The notes: generated by a model from the sequence alone, not told the origin. A DNA stretch of 64,000 nt from Alisma plantago-aquatica (GCA_963693085.1 OY856409.1:521737803-521801802); one strand, 5' to 3'. Positions 1-12,147 are shown, counted from the stretch's first letter. Numbers and translations: made by a program.

Positions 1-905
1 CTATGTTTTAAATAATTAGCTTCTCTATCATGTTTATACTAATGGTGTTTGTTTCCTTAAAAACGTTAACCATCAATCAATAATGCTCCTAGAAGTGTTG
101 TCACCTGGGTGCTCACATTCATGGGTCATTTCTATTTCCCTAAATGGAGTATGATGGCCTACTGAGCTATTCTCAGTAGGTTACCCAACAAAGATAAACT
201 TATGCAATGGGGAATGGATGTAACCTTGGATGGTATATTAAAGCTAGACAAGACATTTTTGTAGATTGAATACTAACATTAGTTCCTATTGGGGATTTTC
301 TATGTAACCCCATGTAGTGTTTTCTTCTGGGTCTTGTTTCTAGAAGCCTCGTTGTGTATAGTATAGTTGTTCTATACCTCCCTTTTGGCAATATAATATG
401 TATTTCCAAAAAAATGTGTTTTTATCGATGTTTTCTTGAACTAAGTCATAACAAAGGAATTTATTAAGTTTTGGTAGAGAAGACCCTAGAATTAGTTATA
501 ACAGATATCTTAAACCCTAGTTTTGAGTATGGATGATGACTAGGAAAAGTGTGGCTCATGCTAAAGGTTTAGTTGACTTACCTTGTTGTCTTGCTTAAGT
601 TGTATAAAGTTGTACCCAATGAGTTTATGGATGCTTATGTGAACCTTAGTGTGGTTAGGTTAGAATCACAAGGACCAAAAAAATCAATTGTGGGTGGTTA
701 TGACCTTTTCATTGGGGTTTTGACGTATGAAAACTACAAACAAACAAAATAAACATGATCAAAAGATGTATATTAACCTTGATACATCTTGCATTGTTTA
801 GCTTAAATTATTAGGTTAAACATTTTTAAGGGGTGGAGAGTAGTTGGTTGGTAGAGTAAGGATGTTTTACTTTCAAGGACAATTTTTTTTAAATATGTGG
901 AGTGT
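1..905. other. AT-rich stretch, no gene recognised
   Basis: I see no protein-coding similarity here. The last 25 bases or so, just before a TGTAACATACC start at 906, are purine/T-rich and end in GGAGTGT. This resembles the polypurine tract that precedes the 3' LTR of chromoviruses elsewhere in the window (29521-29535 and, on the minus strand, 50763-50775). The stretch may be the decayed interior end of an old gypsy element, but no domain supports this. Confidence 0.4.
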
Positions 906-3050
906 TGTAACATACCAAAACCTAGCATCTTGACTCTAGAAACCCTAACCCCCTAATGTGGTGTTTGTATGTTGAGACCATTAGATTTGGCCAAACAAGG
1001 ATGTCCATAAGCTGTAATACACTCATTTATACCCTAACGAACATTAATTGCATATATAATGAGTAAGTTAGGTATAAACCCTAGCAAAGGTTACATGAAA
1101 CTACAATCATAACCTGGATCTATAAACCATCATATGATGATGAAATGAAATACGGAACCTAAAACTTAATTTAAAGTTGGCTAACCTAACCTAACCATGT
1201 TTGTTACCTCATAGGATGCATTAACATATTAGGTGTCATAATAACATAAGATATCTTGATAAGCATAAATGAGACTTAATAAAATAAATGATTCTTTATG
1301 TAAATATTTCATTTTAATAAGTCATTTATGCTTCACAATGACAAAAATATGACTAATGATAGGTATGATGTGCTTAAGAAATGAAATGAAATAATAATTG
1401 GAGCTTTCATGTAAATGGATAGGAACAATATGCCATTATATAAGTTGAAGTTGACAGTAATGTACTTAGTGAGTAATTGAGTAAAATAACCAAATTCATG
1501 TGCAATAATATAAGATGACCCTATTGATGGCAATGTGAAGTTAATAAGAATCCAACTAATGAATGTTGATGTTAATGATGTAATTTTATAATTTATAAAT
1601 AGAAAGAGCCTAAACCTTGATTGTATTAGAATTCATAAAAGGACACTTCTAAACTGAAATACAACTTAAAAAAATTACTCTTTGAGTCACAATCACATCG
1701 GGTGCCAAGTTTGAGATTAATTGTGTAACCTTAGCTAGCCTAATTTAAATGAAAAAACAAAATAGATCTTTAAATGCCTTAATATCATAATTATCCAATC
1801 ACTATTATTAGATTTTCTAATGTTCTCAGATTTTGATTCCACACATGGTGCAGATTCCATATGTCTTGTTATATTCACACTGGGTGGCTTGCAGCCTATA
1901 TCCTACCTTGGGAAGGAGACCGATGTTCGAGCTAACTTGTTTCCCTCTCTGATTTTCTATTGTGTGGTTATCTCTCCCCAATTGTCTAAACTTCGTGATT
2001 TCTTTTTCTTTGCTTTCTCATTTTGATATTACATCCAACAAGCCCATACTCGATCCCTATTTCTCTATTACACATTTTACCCAAATCTATCTCCAAGCTT
2101 CTTGAACCTCCTGCCATGGAAGACTCGTAACCCTAACCTATATAAACCCAACTACCCTTAATCATCCACCTCACCGCAAGAAATCTATATCTATTTGTAA
2201 TTTTTTTGGACAATGTGTTTGTTTCCACCGCCTACTAAACCTTCAACAATCTACAATTGTCTTCACCACATGCTTATTCTCCCTCTCAACCAAATTACTT
2301 CAAGGGTAAGTTACTTTGAGACCCCTTCTTTGTTTTCATTTTGTATTTTTGTCAAAGCATCACCCATCTTTTTTCCCCAAACCTATTGTTGGCTTGCTAC
2401 TCGCAACCATGGTAGTAGTTGAGCGAGAGGAATGAATCAGTCCTTTGTTTTCCCTATTTTGCCCCCACACACCAGCCTATTTCTATTTTCATGTGTGAGG
2501 GCAATCTCGTACTTTGAAAATTTTCATTTTTGTTTTATCCATGTTTTTCTCCCATACTCATTGGGAAATTATGCCAGACACGCTCCCCTGTCTTGGATTT
2601 TGATGTGAAGATATTTTATTCTTTTAGTTAAATCACTTCTTTAATTAAATATGTAAATATCACGATATTAAAAACTATCTCACAAGATATAGGGACATTA
2701 GAAAATTAAAATAAAACATATTTTACAATTGTGGGATTTTTTACTACACAATGATATACTTTTCATAACCTCATTCTAATATCTTGAATATGTGATTTTT
2801 AAGGGATTTTCTAACTGGCCAAAATTTATAAAATTCATAACTAATTATACAGTCATTGAGAAATCATAAAAATTACTCTTTAAAATTAAAATTATTATCC
2901 TCTAAAAAAATATAATTCATTAAAAAATCCAATTATAAAAAGAGCTTATTATCTAGGTTGTATAAAGTAAATACTAATAAGAGGATTGTATGTACAATTC
3001 AATACTAGGTGAAGAAGTACCATGTTTGGATCTAGGGTTTGGATCTTTAC
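906..3050 (+). repeat. possible old chromovirus-type LTR (right limit uncertain)
   Basis: The sequence opens with TGTAACATACC, the same first 11 bases as the chromovirus-like LTRs at 11283 and 29536, and follows a polypurine-like end. A TATA box (TATATAAA, 2139-2146) lies about 1.2 kb in, followed by a more C-rich stretch, as expected for the U3/R part of a plant LTR. I found no primer-binding site and no matching second LTR, so the right end is a guess (a TTTACA occurs near 3045). It may be a solo or truncated LTR. The call rests on the start motif and the TATA box only. Confidence 0.3.
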
Positions 3051-5049
3051 AATTTAGAAATGCCTTGAGGTATGTTGCCTCACCTTACTTCTAAATTGGG
3101 AAATCACCCATGTTTCTCTCTTTTTATCTACTTGAAGATTCAAAACCCTAAATTTATTTCTACATTTTTTTTTGATATTGTTCTTGAAAGATACCTTTTA
3201 TTGTTTCTCCTTCAAAATTAAAATTGTTGTATCTCCTTGAATGGTCCACTGAACCTACTTGATAATATATGAATGCTCGAATCCCTCATATTTTGAATTG
3301 AACTTATTTGTTCTTTTGTTATGCATCATGTAGTGCCTACTAGTATAATGTGATATCTGATTTTGTATGGATGTTCAAATTCCCACATTTGATAATGTGG
3401 AGGAGACAACTTTGCAAGTGAAATTATTAAAGTAGATGTGTATCATGTCCTTCTCAGAGTAGATGTGTATATGTTCCTTCACACCCCATGTTCATGGTAG
3501 ATGTGTTATTTCCTACAACATGTTTATATTATTTTAGTATTGTCACAAATAGAAAACATGGTTGTCTTTCTTGTATTTGTCATCCCCTTATTTGATTTTG
3601 GCTAAAATTGTTTTTTCCCTCTACATTTATGCATGTATAATATACTAAAATTACTTATAGTAGTGGTATCTTTGTTCCTCCATAATATTTGGGTGGGCCT
3701 TTACACCCTGAGTGTGCCTTTCCACTTGGAGTGCCATTCCACCCAAAGTGTGCCTTTCTGCCCAAATTTCAGGCTTGTGATTTTATGGGTCTCAACCATG
3801 CTATAACAATATTAGTCTAATCTTTTGGCATGCACTATTTATGATTGTGATATTTTATAGTGATATTGTTTAAGGCAAGAAACACTATTATTGTTTATCT
3901 TCTTTGAATGTCTCTTTGATATTCATTTGGATATTCTTTTCCTACTTGGTTTGGGAAGCCTTGATAAAGTTTATTGAAGTCATTTTTCCTTAATATTTCT
4001 CAATCCCTTTTTATATCCACATAGAGGAATCTTCATGATGACAACATCCATGTTGTCTTCTTTAGTAGGACATGCTTCCAACCCCTTAGGTGAAGAATAT
4101 GGAGGACTTGACATGATGACTTTGACTTGTCTTAATGGAGCTGACCCTTGGGAGATAGACCTGAAATAGCTTGGACATCCCTATGCTTAGTGAAGAAATT
4201 GTTTCTTTTGTTTAAACCTCAAGTTGGAAACTATTGTGTAATCTTGTAAAGTGAAAATTGTCATGGTATTTTTTTTGCTATTCTTGAATATCATTAAATT
4301 GAGGGGGGATACACATGTGCTAGCATACTTGTTAGTTTAGGTTAAATGGGTTTATTACTCAATTGAATAAGGAGTATACCTCCTATCATGTTCCACTCCT
4401 TACAAAAGGAGTGGATCCTCTCTTGGGTATTGCTCCTTAGAGGATAGATGTTTATCAAGGCAATAGGTACATGACCTCTTGACAATGCAACTACAAGATT
4501 ATAATGATATTTGTCTGGGTGTAATGCTTATTTAGAGAGGATTGGATTTACCCTACCTCCACGTTTACATGTTCATGCTTTTTTATGATGTGGTGAGAAA
4601 GTAAAAATAGTTAGTGATGGTGAAACCCATCCACCTTAATGTTTTCATCATCTATATTTAGAACTTTAATCAAGTCAATTTATTCTTGCAATCTCAGCAT
4701 AGTTGGCCAAATCCAAATTTTGAGTTATATAGTAGTTCTTATGTAGTTGTTTTGACTATATGATTCTTAAATATGTTTTCCTTTGGGTTCAATCCTAAAT
4801 TATATTGTGATAAGATATGTCTGCTATAGTTTTTTTGTATTCTAATTAAGGTAAAATATAGGGATTTCACCCCTAGAGAATTTGTTGTGTGGTATAATCA
4901 TGCAACATATGTCCATCAATGAGGGAAAAAATCTTCAAGTAATTTAATACATATGGTACTCTATCTATTGTCATTTTATCATAAAATTAAGAAAAATTAA
5001 TATTAATGAAGATGTCTACAAAATGCATATAATTTAACATGTGCTAAAA
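3051..5049. other. AT-rich stretch, no gene recognised
   Basis: No recognisable coding sequence. At 3695-3765 a short degenerate repeat of GTGTGCCTTTCCACC-like words occurs a few times. Otherwise I see nothing that can be assigned. Confidence 0.4.
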
Positions 5050-5740
5050 ATAAGGAACAATCTTGTTGTTTCACGTGCTTGGTAAGGAAATTTTAAGCCA
5101 TGGGTATATGTCCCCTTACATGTAAGACCTATTGCTCATGAAATTTTGGATCCTCATTTTGGTCAACCCATTGTAGGAGTCTTTGCTCGAGGGAGTGCTC
5201 TCGGACTTGTGTATATTGCTTATTCTGGTGTTTACCAGTGGTGGTATGAAATTGGAATACACACAATGAAGATCTTTATACTGGAGATCTTTTTGTATTA
5301 TTTCTTACTACTATATCTTTATTAGTAGGTTGGTTACACCTACATCCAAAATGGAAATCAAGTGTTTTATGGTTCAAAAATGCCAAATCTCATCTTAATC
5401 ATCATTTTTTAGGACTTTTGGAGTAAGTTTTTTAGCTTGGACATGACATTTGGTTCATGTCACTATTCCCTCATGTATGGGGGAGTACATCAGATGGAAT
5501 AATTTCTTAGATGCATTACCGTATTCTCATGGGTGGGGTCCAATTTTTACTAGTCAATGGAATCTTTATGCAAAAAGCATGGATTCTAGTAGACATTTAT
5601 GGGGCACCTCTCAAGGGGCGGGAACTACAATTTTAACCCTTATGGAGGTTACATTCACAAATGCAAAGTTTATGGTTAACTGATATATCTTGTCATCATT
5701 TATCTATTGAACTTACTATTCTAATAGTCAGTCATATGGC
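5050..5740 (+). pseudogene. psaB: nuclear plastid DNA: decayed psaB fragment (photosystem I P700 apoprotein A2)
   Basis: Conceptual translation, with frameshifts and stops, follows the N-terminal third of PsaB. Recognisable blocks include DPHFGQP (about 5149), YSGVYQWWY (about 5221), LHLQPKWK-like (about 5336), [14 protein letters not shown] (from 5480), and [13 protein letters not shown] (about 5604-5640), ending in a HHLSIELTILIVSHM-like stretch. In the plastid, psaB encodes a core subunit of photosystem I. Here it is truncated at both ends, interrupted and much diverged, so it is a relic of plastid DNA transferred to the nucleus. It joins directly to an rpoC2 fragment, although the two genes are not adjacent in normal plastid genomes. 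Confidence 0.85.
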
Positions 5741-6000
5741 AGGATAGGCCAATCTGGTCTTTCACAATAAAGTGATAGATGGACATGCAATGAAGCAAAT
5801 TATTAGCAGATTAATAGATCACTTTGGAATGGAATATACATCACATAACTTGGATCTATTAAAAACTCTAGGATTCTAGAAAGCTTTAGCTGCATCTATT
5901 TCATTAGGAATTGATAATCTTTTAATAATAATTTCTAAAGGATGGTTAGTACAAGTTTTTGAACAACAAAGTTTGATTTAGGAGAAAAAGGAGTTCGAAT
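5738..6000 (+). pseudogene. rpoC2: nuclear plastid DNA: 5' fragment of rpoC2 (plastid RNA polymerase beta'' subunit)
   Basis: From an ATG at about 5738 the translation follows the N terminus of the plastid RNA polymerase beta'' subunit: [12 protein letters not shown], then [38 protein letters not shown] and EQQSLI. Stops replace several residues, and the homology ends at about 6000, roughly 85 codons in. It sits on the same strand as the psaB relic and begins exactly where psaB similarity ends, so the two form one chimeric nuclear plastid insert. It cannot be functional. Confidence 0.85.
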
Positions 6001-6018
6001 GAAATGTAATAACTAGAA

Positions 6019-6024
6019 CCATAT

Positions 6025-6064
<40 letters not shown>

Positions 6065-6072
6065 GGATATGG
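6019..6072. repeat. (AT)n microsatellite inside a short inverted repeat
   Basis: An uninterrupted AT dinucleotide run of about 35 bases is bracketed by CCATATCCATA on the left and TATGGATATGG on the right, so the whole block can fold into one hairpin. It lies immediately beyond the plastid-derived insert and may be connected with that junction. The rest of 6073-6397 shows nothing recognisable. Confidence 0.75.
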
Positions 6073-6397
6073 AATTAAAAAAATCATGCTAAAGTTTAAA
6101 TCAATTCCTTCCAATACCCATGCTAGGAAGTTAAAAACATAAATCCAATAGCCTAAACAAGATGTCCAAATAAGAACATGCATGCCAAAATTGATAAGCT
6201 ATTCATACCAAAAGGATCATAGCCATTTATAAGTTCTGAAGAGTTTTACCGTAGATAATCTCTTAACCACACCATCAAATAAGTGGAGGATTTATTAAAT
6301 TTTTGAAACATTACCTTGCCATAATGTATGTATTTTCAATGACAACAAAAAGTAACCCATCCAATAGTATTTAACATCTTAAAAACTACTAAATAAA

Positions 6398-7933
6398 TGT
6401 TGGCTAAATTGGACATTAACATACCCTTTGTTTTGATGATGACAAGCATTTCATTCTTGTAGATCTAACATGCTACTTGAGTAATTTAGGTTTCAAGGAA
6501 ATAAGGAGATCATACTAGTGAATAATTGAAGATCAGTGCAAATTGAAGATGAATGTGCTTAAGTGTTTATATTTTCATGATTGTACTCAATGTAAATACT
6601 TGTACAAAGATATAAAGTAGAAGTACACAGATATCATGTAAATCAAGCATTAGATCTTATCAATCCACTCATAACCCTTAGTTAGGATTCCCCATAGAGA
6701 TTAGAGTCATTATCATGCATTAGAATATACATTAATAGGTGGTTCAAATACATGAAATAGTACACATCCTAGTCAAGAAACTAGTCGATCAAGACATCCT
6801 TGGTCGAAGGTATTGTCGACCGAGAACTACCTTGGTCGAGCACTTAGAGTATTATCGAAAAATTACATATTTGTGCTCTAAAATGTGTTTCGATCGAATA
6901 TATGGTCGACCGAATCAATCTCGGTCCAAAGTATATGACTGTTAGACCAAATAGTTGGGAGTTGGAAATAGATGTTGGTACATATTTGCATTCAACCTAG
7001 GCTCGATCGAAGAAAATCTCAACCGAGACATGGTCAATCAACAAACTTGTCGACCAGACAGGGTTATGGATCGTTCTTCCAAGCTCGAACAATTTAACCA
7101 TTTCTAACCAACTACTTTCTACCTAACGGCTAGTTAAGCACCAAGAACACTGTAGAGACTCCCTAAAACGTCCCTAAACACTTGTAAACCATTCCTATAA
7201 ATAGGAGAGGCCTTAGGACACCTGAATTATACAAGCTACACTTGAGAATCCATTCCAGTGAGCAACAAAGATGAGTAACACTTGTCATCTTGTTCTTTAA
7301 GCTCTAATGTTGTGTCTTATAGTCATAGCCTCTTAGCCACCATTCAAGAAACGTCCATCCTAAGTGAATTGAGAGGTGTAACACTTGATATAGGATCAAA
7401 GTGAAATACTCCATTTGTGTACTTCCTTTCTTCCAATCTTCATTCACATGTTATGCTACTTGTGCTCCTTGGCTACTCTGAGTTGTGGAGGGTGCTTGAG
7501 GGAGCTTGATTGGAGCTACTTCTTGATGGAGAAGTCTACTCAAAGATTGCTTGAGTTTACTTCAAGAAGGCTTCTTCAAAGGCGGTTGGAGCTACTTATA
7601 GGTGAAGGCTATCTCAAGGTGGTGGAGCAACTCAAAGGAGGAGAAGGCTGCTCTAAGGGCTTGAGTTTACTTCAAGAAGGTTGAGGTACTTATCGGTGAA
7701 GGCTAATTCAAGGAAGGAAATTGTATTTTGTTGTAAAATCCTTGAGAGGTAAATAAAATCACTTTCAAAATTCCAATTGGAGACAATTGGGTAGTGGACT
7801 GACAATGTTTGATTCAAAGGTTGGAACCACTCTACATCGAAGTGTCTTCCCTATACCCTCCTTCTTTGGTTTGGGTTTTTAATTAATTTTTGAAAGTACC
7901 AAAAAGTTCTATTCAACCCCTCTAGATCTTTCA
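6398..7933 (+). mobile_element. Ty1/copia retrotransposon 5' LTR
   Basis: A 1536-bp block starts TGTTGG and ends TTTCA, and is followed two bases later by a tRNA-Met-type primer site, which fixes its right end. A TATA box (TATAAATA, 7196-7203) lies about 800 bases in. The 6780-7080 part, upstream of the TATA box, is packed with GGTCGA/TCGACC words (see findings). A simple degenerate repeat of CTCAAGG / GAGGAGAAGGCT type follows at 7480-7720. No matching 3' LTR is recognisable downstream of the element's RNase H at about 35300, so the 3' end is lost or very diverged. Confidence 0.7.
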
Positions 7934-7935
7934 AT

Positions 7936-7947
7936 TGGTATCAGATC
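7936..7947 (+). other. primer-binding site of the copia element
   Basis: TGGTATCAGATC complements the 3' end of initiator tRNA-Met (consensus TGGTATCAGAGC) with one mismatch. It sits just inside the LTR, in the position expected for priming minus-strand DNA synthesis. Confidence 0.75.
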
Positions 7948-7980
7948 AGGTCTTCAAGGAGCCCTAATAGATCTTGAAGA

Positions 7981-9683
7981 ATGGGGGATAACTTGCTTAG
8001 CAACCTCAAACTTGAAGGAAATCATGTGACTCAGACACCACCCTTTGATGGAATCAACTACACTTATTCGAAAAGAAGAATGCAATTTACTTCCAAGGGA
8101 TCATCCTGGAGCTTTGAAGAATGGTATCTTTACCTTATGCGCTTTCTACTACTGAATATGCAACATGGAATCATGATACGGTAAAGCAAGTTCAATTGGA
8201 TGCAAAAGCGGTAAACATATTATATTGTTCCATTTCTATTAGTGAGTTTAATAGAATATATTCATGTGAAACAACTTATGAAATGTGTCATAAACTTTAA
8301 ATTACACATGAAGGTACCACTCAAGTTAAAAATACCAAAATTTACATGCTTAAACAAAAGTTTGAACAATTTTGTATGCAATCTAATGAGTCTATTAGTG
8401 AAATTGTATGTAAGGTTTTCTTCTATTGTTAACAACTTGAGTGAAATAGGTAAGTATATAAGTGAAAAAGACCAGGTGTCTAAGATCATTAGATCTTTGC
8501 CTAAAAAATACAAGCCAAAGATGGCTTCCATTAAAGAAGCCAAAGACCTTAGCACAACAACGATGGAGCAACTCATTGGCAATCTAGAGACACATGAAGT
8601 CACCCTTGAAGAAGAAGAAAGACTAGAGGCCAAACTTTAAAAAGGAAAAAGAAGGACATTTCATTAAAAGCTACAACCAAGGCTCAATCAAAAGTCACAC
8701 TCAAGAAAGTGATGAAACTAGTGAAGGGGATGATGAAGAAGATGCACTCATTGTAAATGGTAATAAATATAGAAGGTATAAACCCAACAAAAATTCTAGT
8801 GATTCTTCCTCTTCTTTCCTTAGGTTCTTTGAATGTGGCAAGAAAGGACATGTAAATAATGAATGTCCTAATACCAAGAAATGAAAGAAATCTTCTTTCA
8901 AAAAGAAAAACAAGGGAGATAAAGCTTACAAAGCTACTTGGGATGAATCAAGCGAATATAGAGGAAGCGGAGAAGAAGAAGTGGTGTCTCATGGATAAGG
9001 AAGATGAAAATGAAGATTCAAGTGAGGTAAGAATTCTTGATTTATCTAAAGAGGAGTTAGTTACTAGTCTTGAAGAACTACATGATAAATATGTTGATTG
9101 TAAAATGAAATTGAAGAAGCTTACAAAAAAATGATGATTTGCATGCTAAATTGTATGTGCTTTCTTCTAAAAATGAAAGTCTTATATCTAAAAAAGATTC
9201 CTTGAAATTCTCTTTTAATTATCACATTATCAAGTTTCTTTATCTAGAAACTAATTATAATCTTATCTCTCAAGAAAAGGTTGAATTTCTTGCTAAGATA
9301 AATAATCTTCAAACTCAACCTATTCTATGCACTCATTCAGATTATGATGTTTGTTATCTAGCTTAAATAAAGCAAAGTTAGACATTAAAAGGAAAATGGA
9401 TGAAATTGTTAAGTTGCAAAAAGATATTAATAGCTTGAAAAATAATGATATTCTTGATAAGATCCTAGAAATCTCAGCTGGTCAAATTGAAAGGAAATGC
9501 CTAGGTTATGTACCTAAAGATAAATCCTATCAAAAACCTAGATCTAGAAAGACACAAGTACCTAAGATCAAAGTCAAGTATGTACCTAAAAACAATCTAG
9601 CTCATGACCATAATGCTAAGAAGATAAATGAAATTGATTTCATTTCTTGTCATTATTGTTTACGTCTTGGTCATTATTCATAA
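7981..9683 (+). pseudogene. Ty1/copia gag, broken
   Basis: The start is the ATG at 7981, about 35 bases past the primer site. The first residues (NLL..., PPFDGINYTYSKRRMQF) match the N-terminal gag block of plant copia elements, but the frame breaks soon after. At 8242-8640 a 132-residue stretch matches the UBN2-type gag core (VSKIIRSLPKKYKPKMASIKEAKDL at its centre). At about 8828 lies a CCHC zinc knuckle whose first Cys is now Phe (FFECGKKGHVNNEC). Lysine-rich coiled-coil-like stretches follow (8859-9134, 9139-9366, 9351-9683), then the beginning of a second knuckle (CHYCLRLGHYS, about 9648) that is cut off. Gag would form the nucleocapsid; this copy has several frameshifts and stops. Confidence 0.8.
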
Positions 9684-10199
9684 GGACAGATTTGGTTTGA
9701 GTTCCAAAACCACCAACTTAGAATTATGGGACATTTAGTTGAGATTTGACCTAAACTTCATTTTGAAATCCACAATGTCTTATCTCAACTAAAACAAGCT
9801 TTAACTTGTATATTCTTATATGACTTGATTGCTACATTGTGTTATTAAAAAATAATAGCATGATTTGTCTACATCAGAAATGTTAAACTTACTAAAAATA
9901 CGTAGAACTTCATCTCGGCCAACAAAGAACTCGACCGAGACCTCTTTCGGTTGAAGAAATAATTGACCAAAGGGAATTCTATCAAGACTTGTATTTACTG
10001 GCAAATATTCTTGGTCGACAAATAGTTTGATCCAAAACTCTTTCGGTCAAAGAAAAGTTTGACCGAGGATAGTTCTATCGAAACTGTTCGTTGAAATTTA
10101 AAAAAATTGTTTACATTTAACTCTGGTTCTTTAAACCTGTAATAAGCTCTTCATATTAAGTTGTTCTAAAACTTAATATGTTAAAATAATTCTCCTAAA
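9684..10199 (+). repeat. non-coding block rich in GGTCGA words between copia gag and protease
   Basis: Coding similarity stops in the middle of the second gag zinc knuckle and resumes at about 10200 just ahead of the protease. The intervening 0.5 kb has no coding signal. Its second half (9900-10090) carries repeated CTCGACCGAG, GGTCGACAAA and CGGTCAAAG words like those in the element's own LTR (6780-7080). It may be an insertion of LTR-like DNA or a decayed spacer. I could not find clean target duplications around it. Confidence 0.5.
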
Positions 10200-11282
10200 C
10201 AAAAGGACCGCCACTTGGGTACCACAATCTACCTAATTTGTAGGATTGGGTGGTTGATAGTGATTGTTACAAACATATGACTGGAAACAAGGAGGCCTTC
10301 CTTACAGTTGAAGAAAAGAAGAGAGAAACAGTCATATTTGGAGATAATGGCAAAGGTGAAATTATTGGGATAGGTAATGTTGGTATACATATTTAAATAA
10401 AAGATGTGCTACTTGTAGATGGATTGCATCACAACTTGATTAGTGTTAGTCAATTGTGTGATATGACTATGTGCTACTTGTAGATGGATTGCATCACAAC
10501 TTGATTAGTGTTAGTCAATTGTAACAAATCTTGATACAAGTTACTTATAGAAAATACTAATGATATTCTTTATGAAGGGAAAAGAATAGGAAATATTTAT
10601 ATACTTAAACCTAATTCTATGCAAGCCATTGTTGGAAAATGTCTTCTTACAAATGATGAATATTTACAATTATAGCATAGAAGGTTAGGTCATGCAAGCT
10701 CATGTGTTATCAAAAAGTTGATTAAGTATGATCTTGTCCATGGTTTACCTAAGTTTTTTTTTCTTTTGGGTTACCTGAGTTTTCTTTTGATAACCCTAAA
10801 AATTGTGAAACATGTACTCTAGGAAAGCAAAATAAAACTTCTCTCAAATCTAAAGCCGTGCTTACTAGTATTAGATAATTAGAACTTATTCACATGGATT
10901 TTTTTGTCCCCATGAGGACTCAATCCATTGGTACTAAAAGATATTGCTTTGTCATTGTTGACAATTATAGTTTATATTCTTGGGTTCATTTTCTCTCAAT
11001 AAAAGATGACACTATTAGAATATTCATTCAATTTTGCTCTGAGATTGAAAATCAACTACAAAACAAAATATGCACCATTATGAGTGATCATGGTAGGGAG
11101 TTTGAAAATCTCAACTTTGAAGAATTTCGTACATCCCAAGGTATACTCATAATTTTTCAGCTCCACGCACCCCACAACAAAACAAGATAGTAGAGAGGAA
11201 AAAATGGTCCTTACAAGAAATTGCTAGAGTAGTGTTACTTGAACATAATACACCTAAAAACTTTTGGGATGAAGTAGTAAAT
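10200..11282 (+). pseudogene. Ty1/copia protease and integrase, first part (interrupted by insertion)
   Basis: Protease region: WVVDSDCYKHMTGN at about 10250, where the active-site D-S-G has become D-S-D, then FGDNGKGEIIGIG and LLVDGLHHNLISVSQL. A 65-bp tandem duplication follows (10406-10535). The pre-integrase block (HRRLGHASS, about 10677; CETCTLGKQ, about 10809) comes next, then the integrase core at 10894-11190 with HMDFF and SDHGREFENL. Integrase would insert the cDNA. The reading frame is broken many times. At 11282 it is interrupted in a VVN context by the 22-kb LTR element and resumes at 33283; TAAAT flanks the insertion on both sides. Confidence 0.85.
10406..10522 (+). repeat. 65-bp tandem duplication in copia protease region
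   Basis: A 52-bp sequence (10406-10457) recurs identically at 10471-10522, giving a 65-bp period with GTGATATGACTAT between the copies. It repeats the LLVDGLHHNLISVSQL coding block and disrupts the frame. The copies are identical although the surrounding gene is badly decayed, so the duplication is probably younger than the loss of function. Confidence 0.85.
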
Positions 11283-12147
11283 TGTAACATACCCAATTTT
11301 GACTACTAAATATATGTTGAGCTAGGTTATCCAAACTTGAACTTATTTGTTGTCTCTCATTTCAAACCCCAGTCAGTTATTTTGATTCAATATCATGGTC
11401 TTTGATAAATCTTAGTATCCAATTCAAGTCCTTTTGTCAAAGTGTATCTATTGTCCTCATTTGGGAAAATATGCCCATGAACTCCCTAAGTTAAATATCA
11501 ATTAGCATACTTTGGTATCATATAGTCCAATTTGTTATTATTGTTCCTAAATTCCTTGATTAGATCTTGAACCCATTGACTACTCTCAATTTGACCACTC
11601 TTGATTTGGAATCAATGGGAAACATTAATCATATAAAAAGAAATAGATTTTATAGTCAATTATGAGATAAGTTGAGGCAGGTATGCTATATTCATAATTT
11701 GATGGTTCAATTGCGTAGTCAAGAAAATAAAGCCATAGTTAAAATCCCGTTGCAATTGGCCTTGTAGTTTAGGAGTTATACAATGAACAGTGATTAAGAT
11801 ATTGACTAGTGTTATTAGTTTTCTTCTTAGTAAATGAGGTAACGCCCCATCTTCACCCGTTTCCCGTGAACCCTCGAGTTACTATACGCGTAACTTCCGA
11901 TGATTTCTCCTTTCTTTAAGAAACGGCCACTCCAAATGCGTCGTTCGTTCACTTGCTCTGCCTCGTCTCCTCTTTTCATCTCCTAGACACCCCGAAACCG
12001 TAGCAGCGCCCTCAACTATAAGCCCTAGCCATGAGGACACGGCACACACCCACAATACAAAAGCTACTCCCAAACCTCAGACTCCTCATAACCAATCCAC
12101 GACCGTCATTGTTGTTCAGGCTTCCACACACAGCCTTGCTTCCCTCA
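11283..12147 (+). repeat. LARD 5' LTR, first part (U3 and start of R)
   Basis: This matches the 3' LTR from 29536 with few differences, for example GACTAC versus GGCTAC near the start. The promoter region differs: where the 3' LTR reads CTATATAAGCCC, this copy reads CTATAAGCCC (12016 onward), so two bases of the TATA box are missing. TCA at 12145-12147 is the left target duplication of the CACTA element that splits this LTR. Confidence 0.9.

Noticed and set aside
5450..5683. Functional photosystem gene
   Set aside because: Open for 77 codons only, truncated at both ends and diverged, and fused to an rpoC2 relic; a plastid-derived pseudogene.
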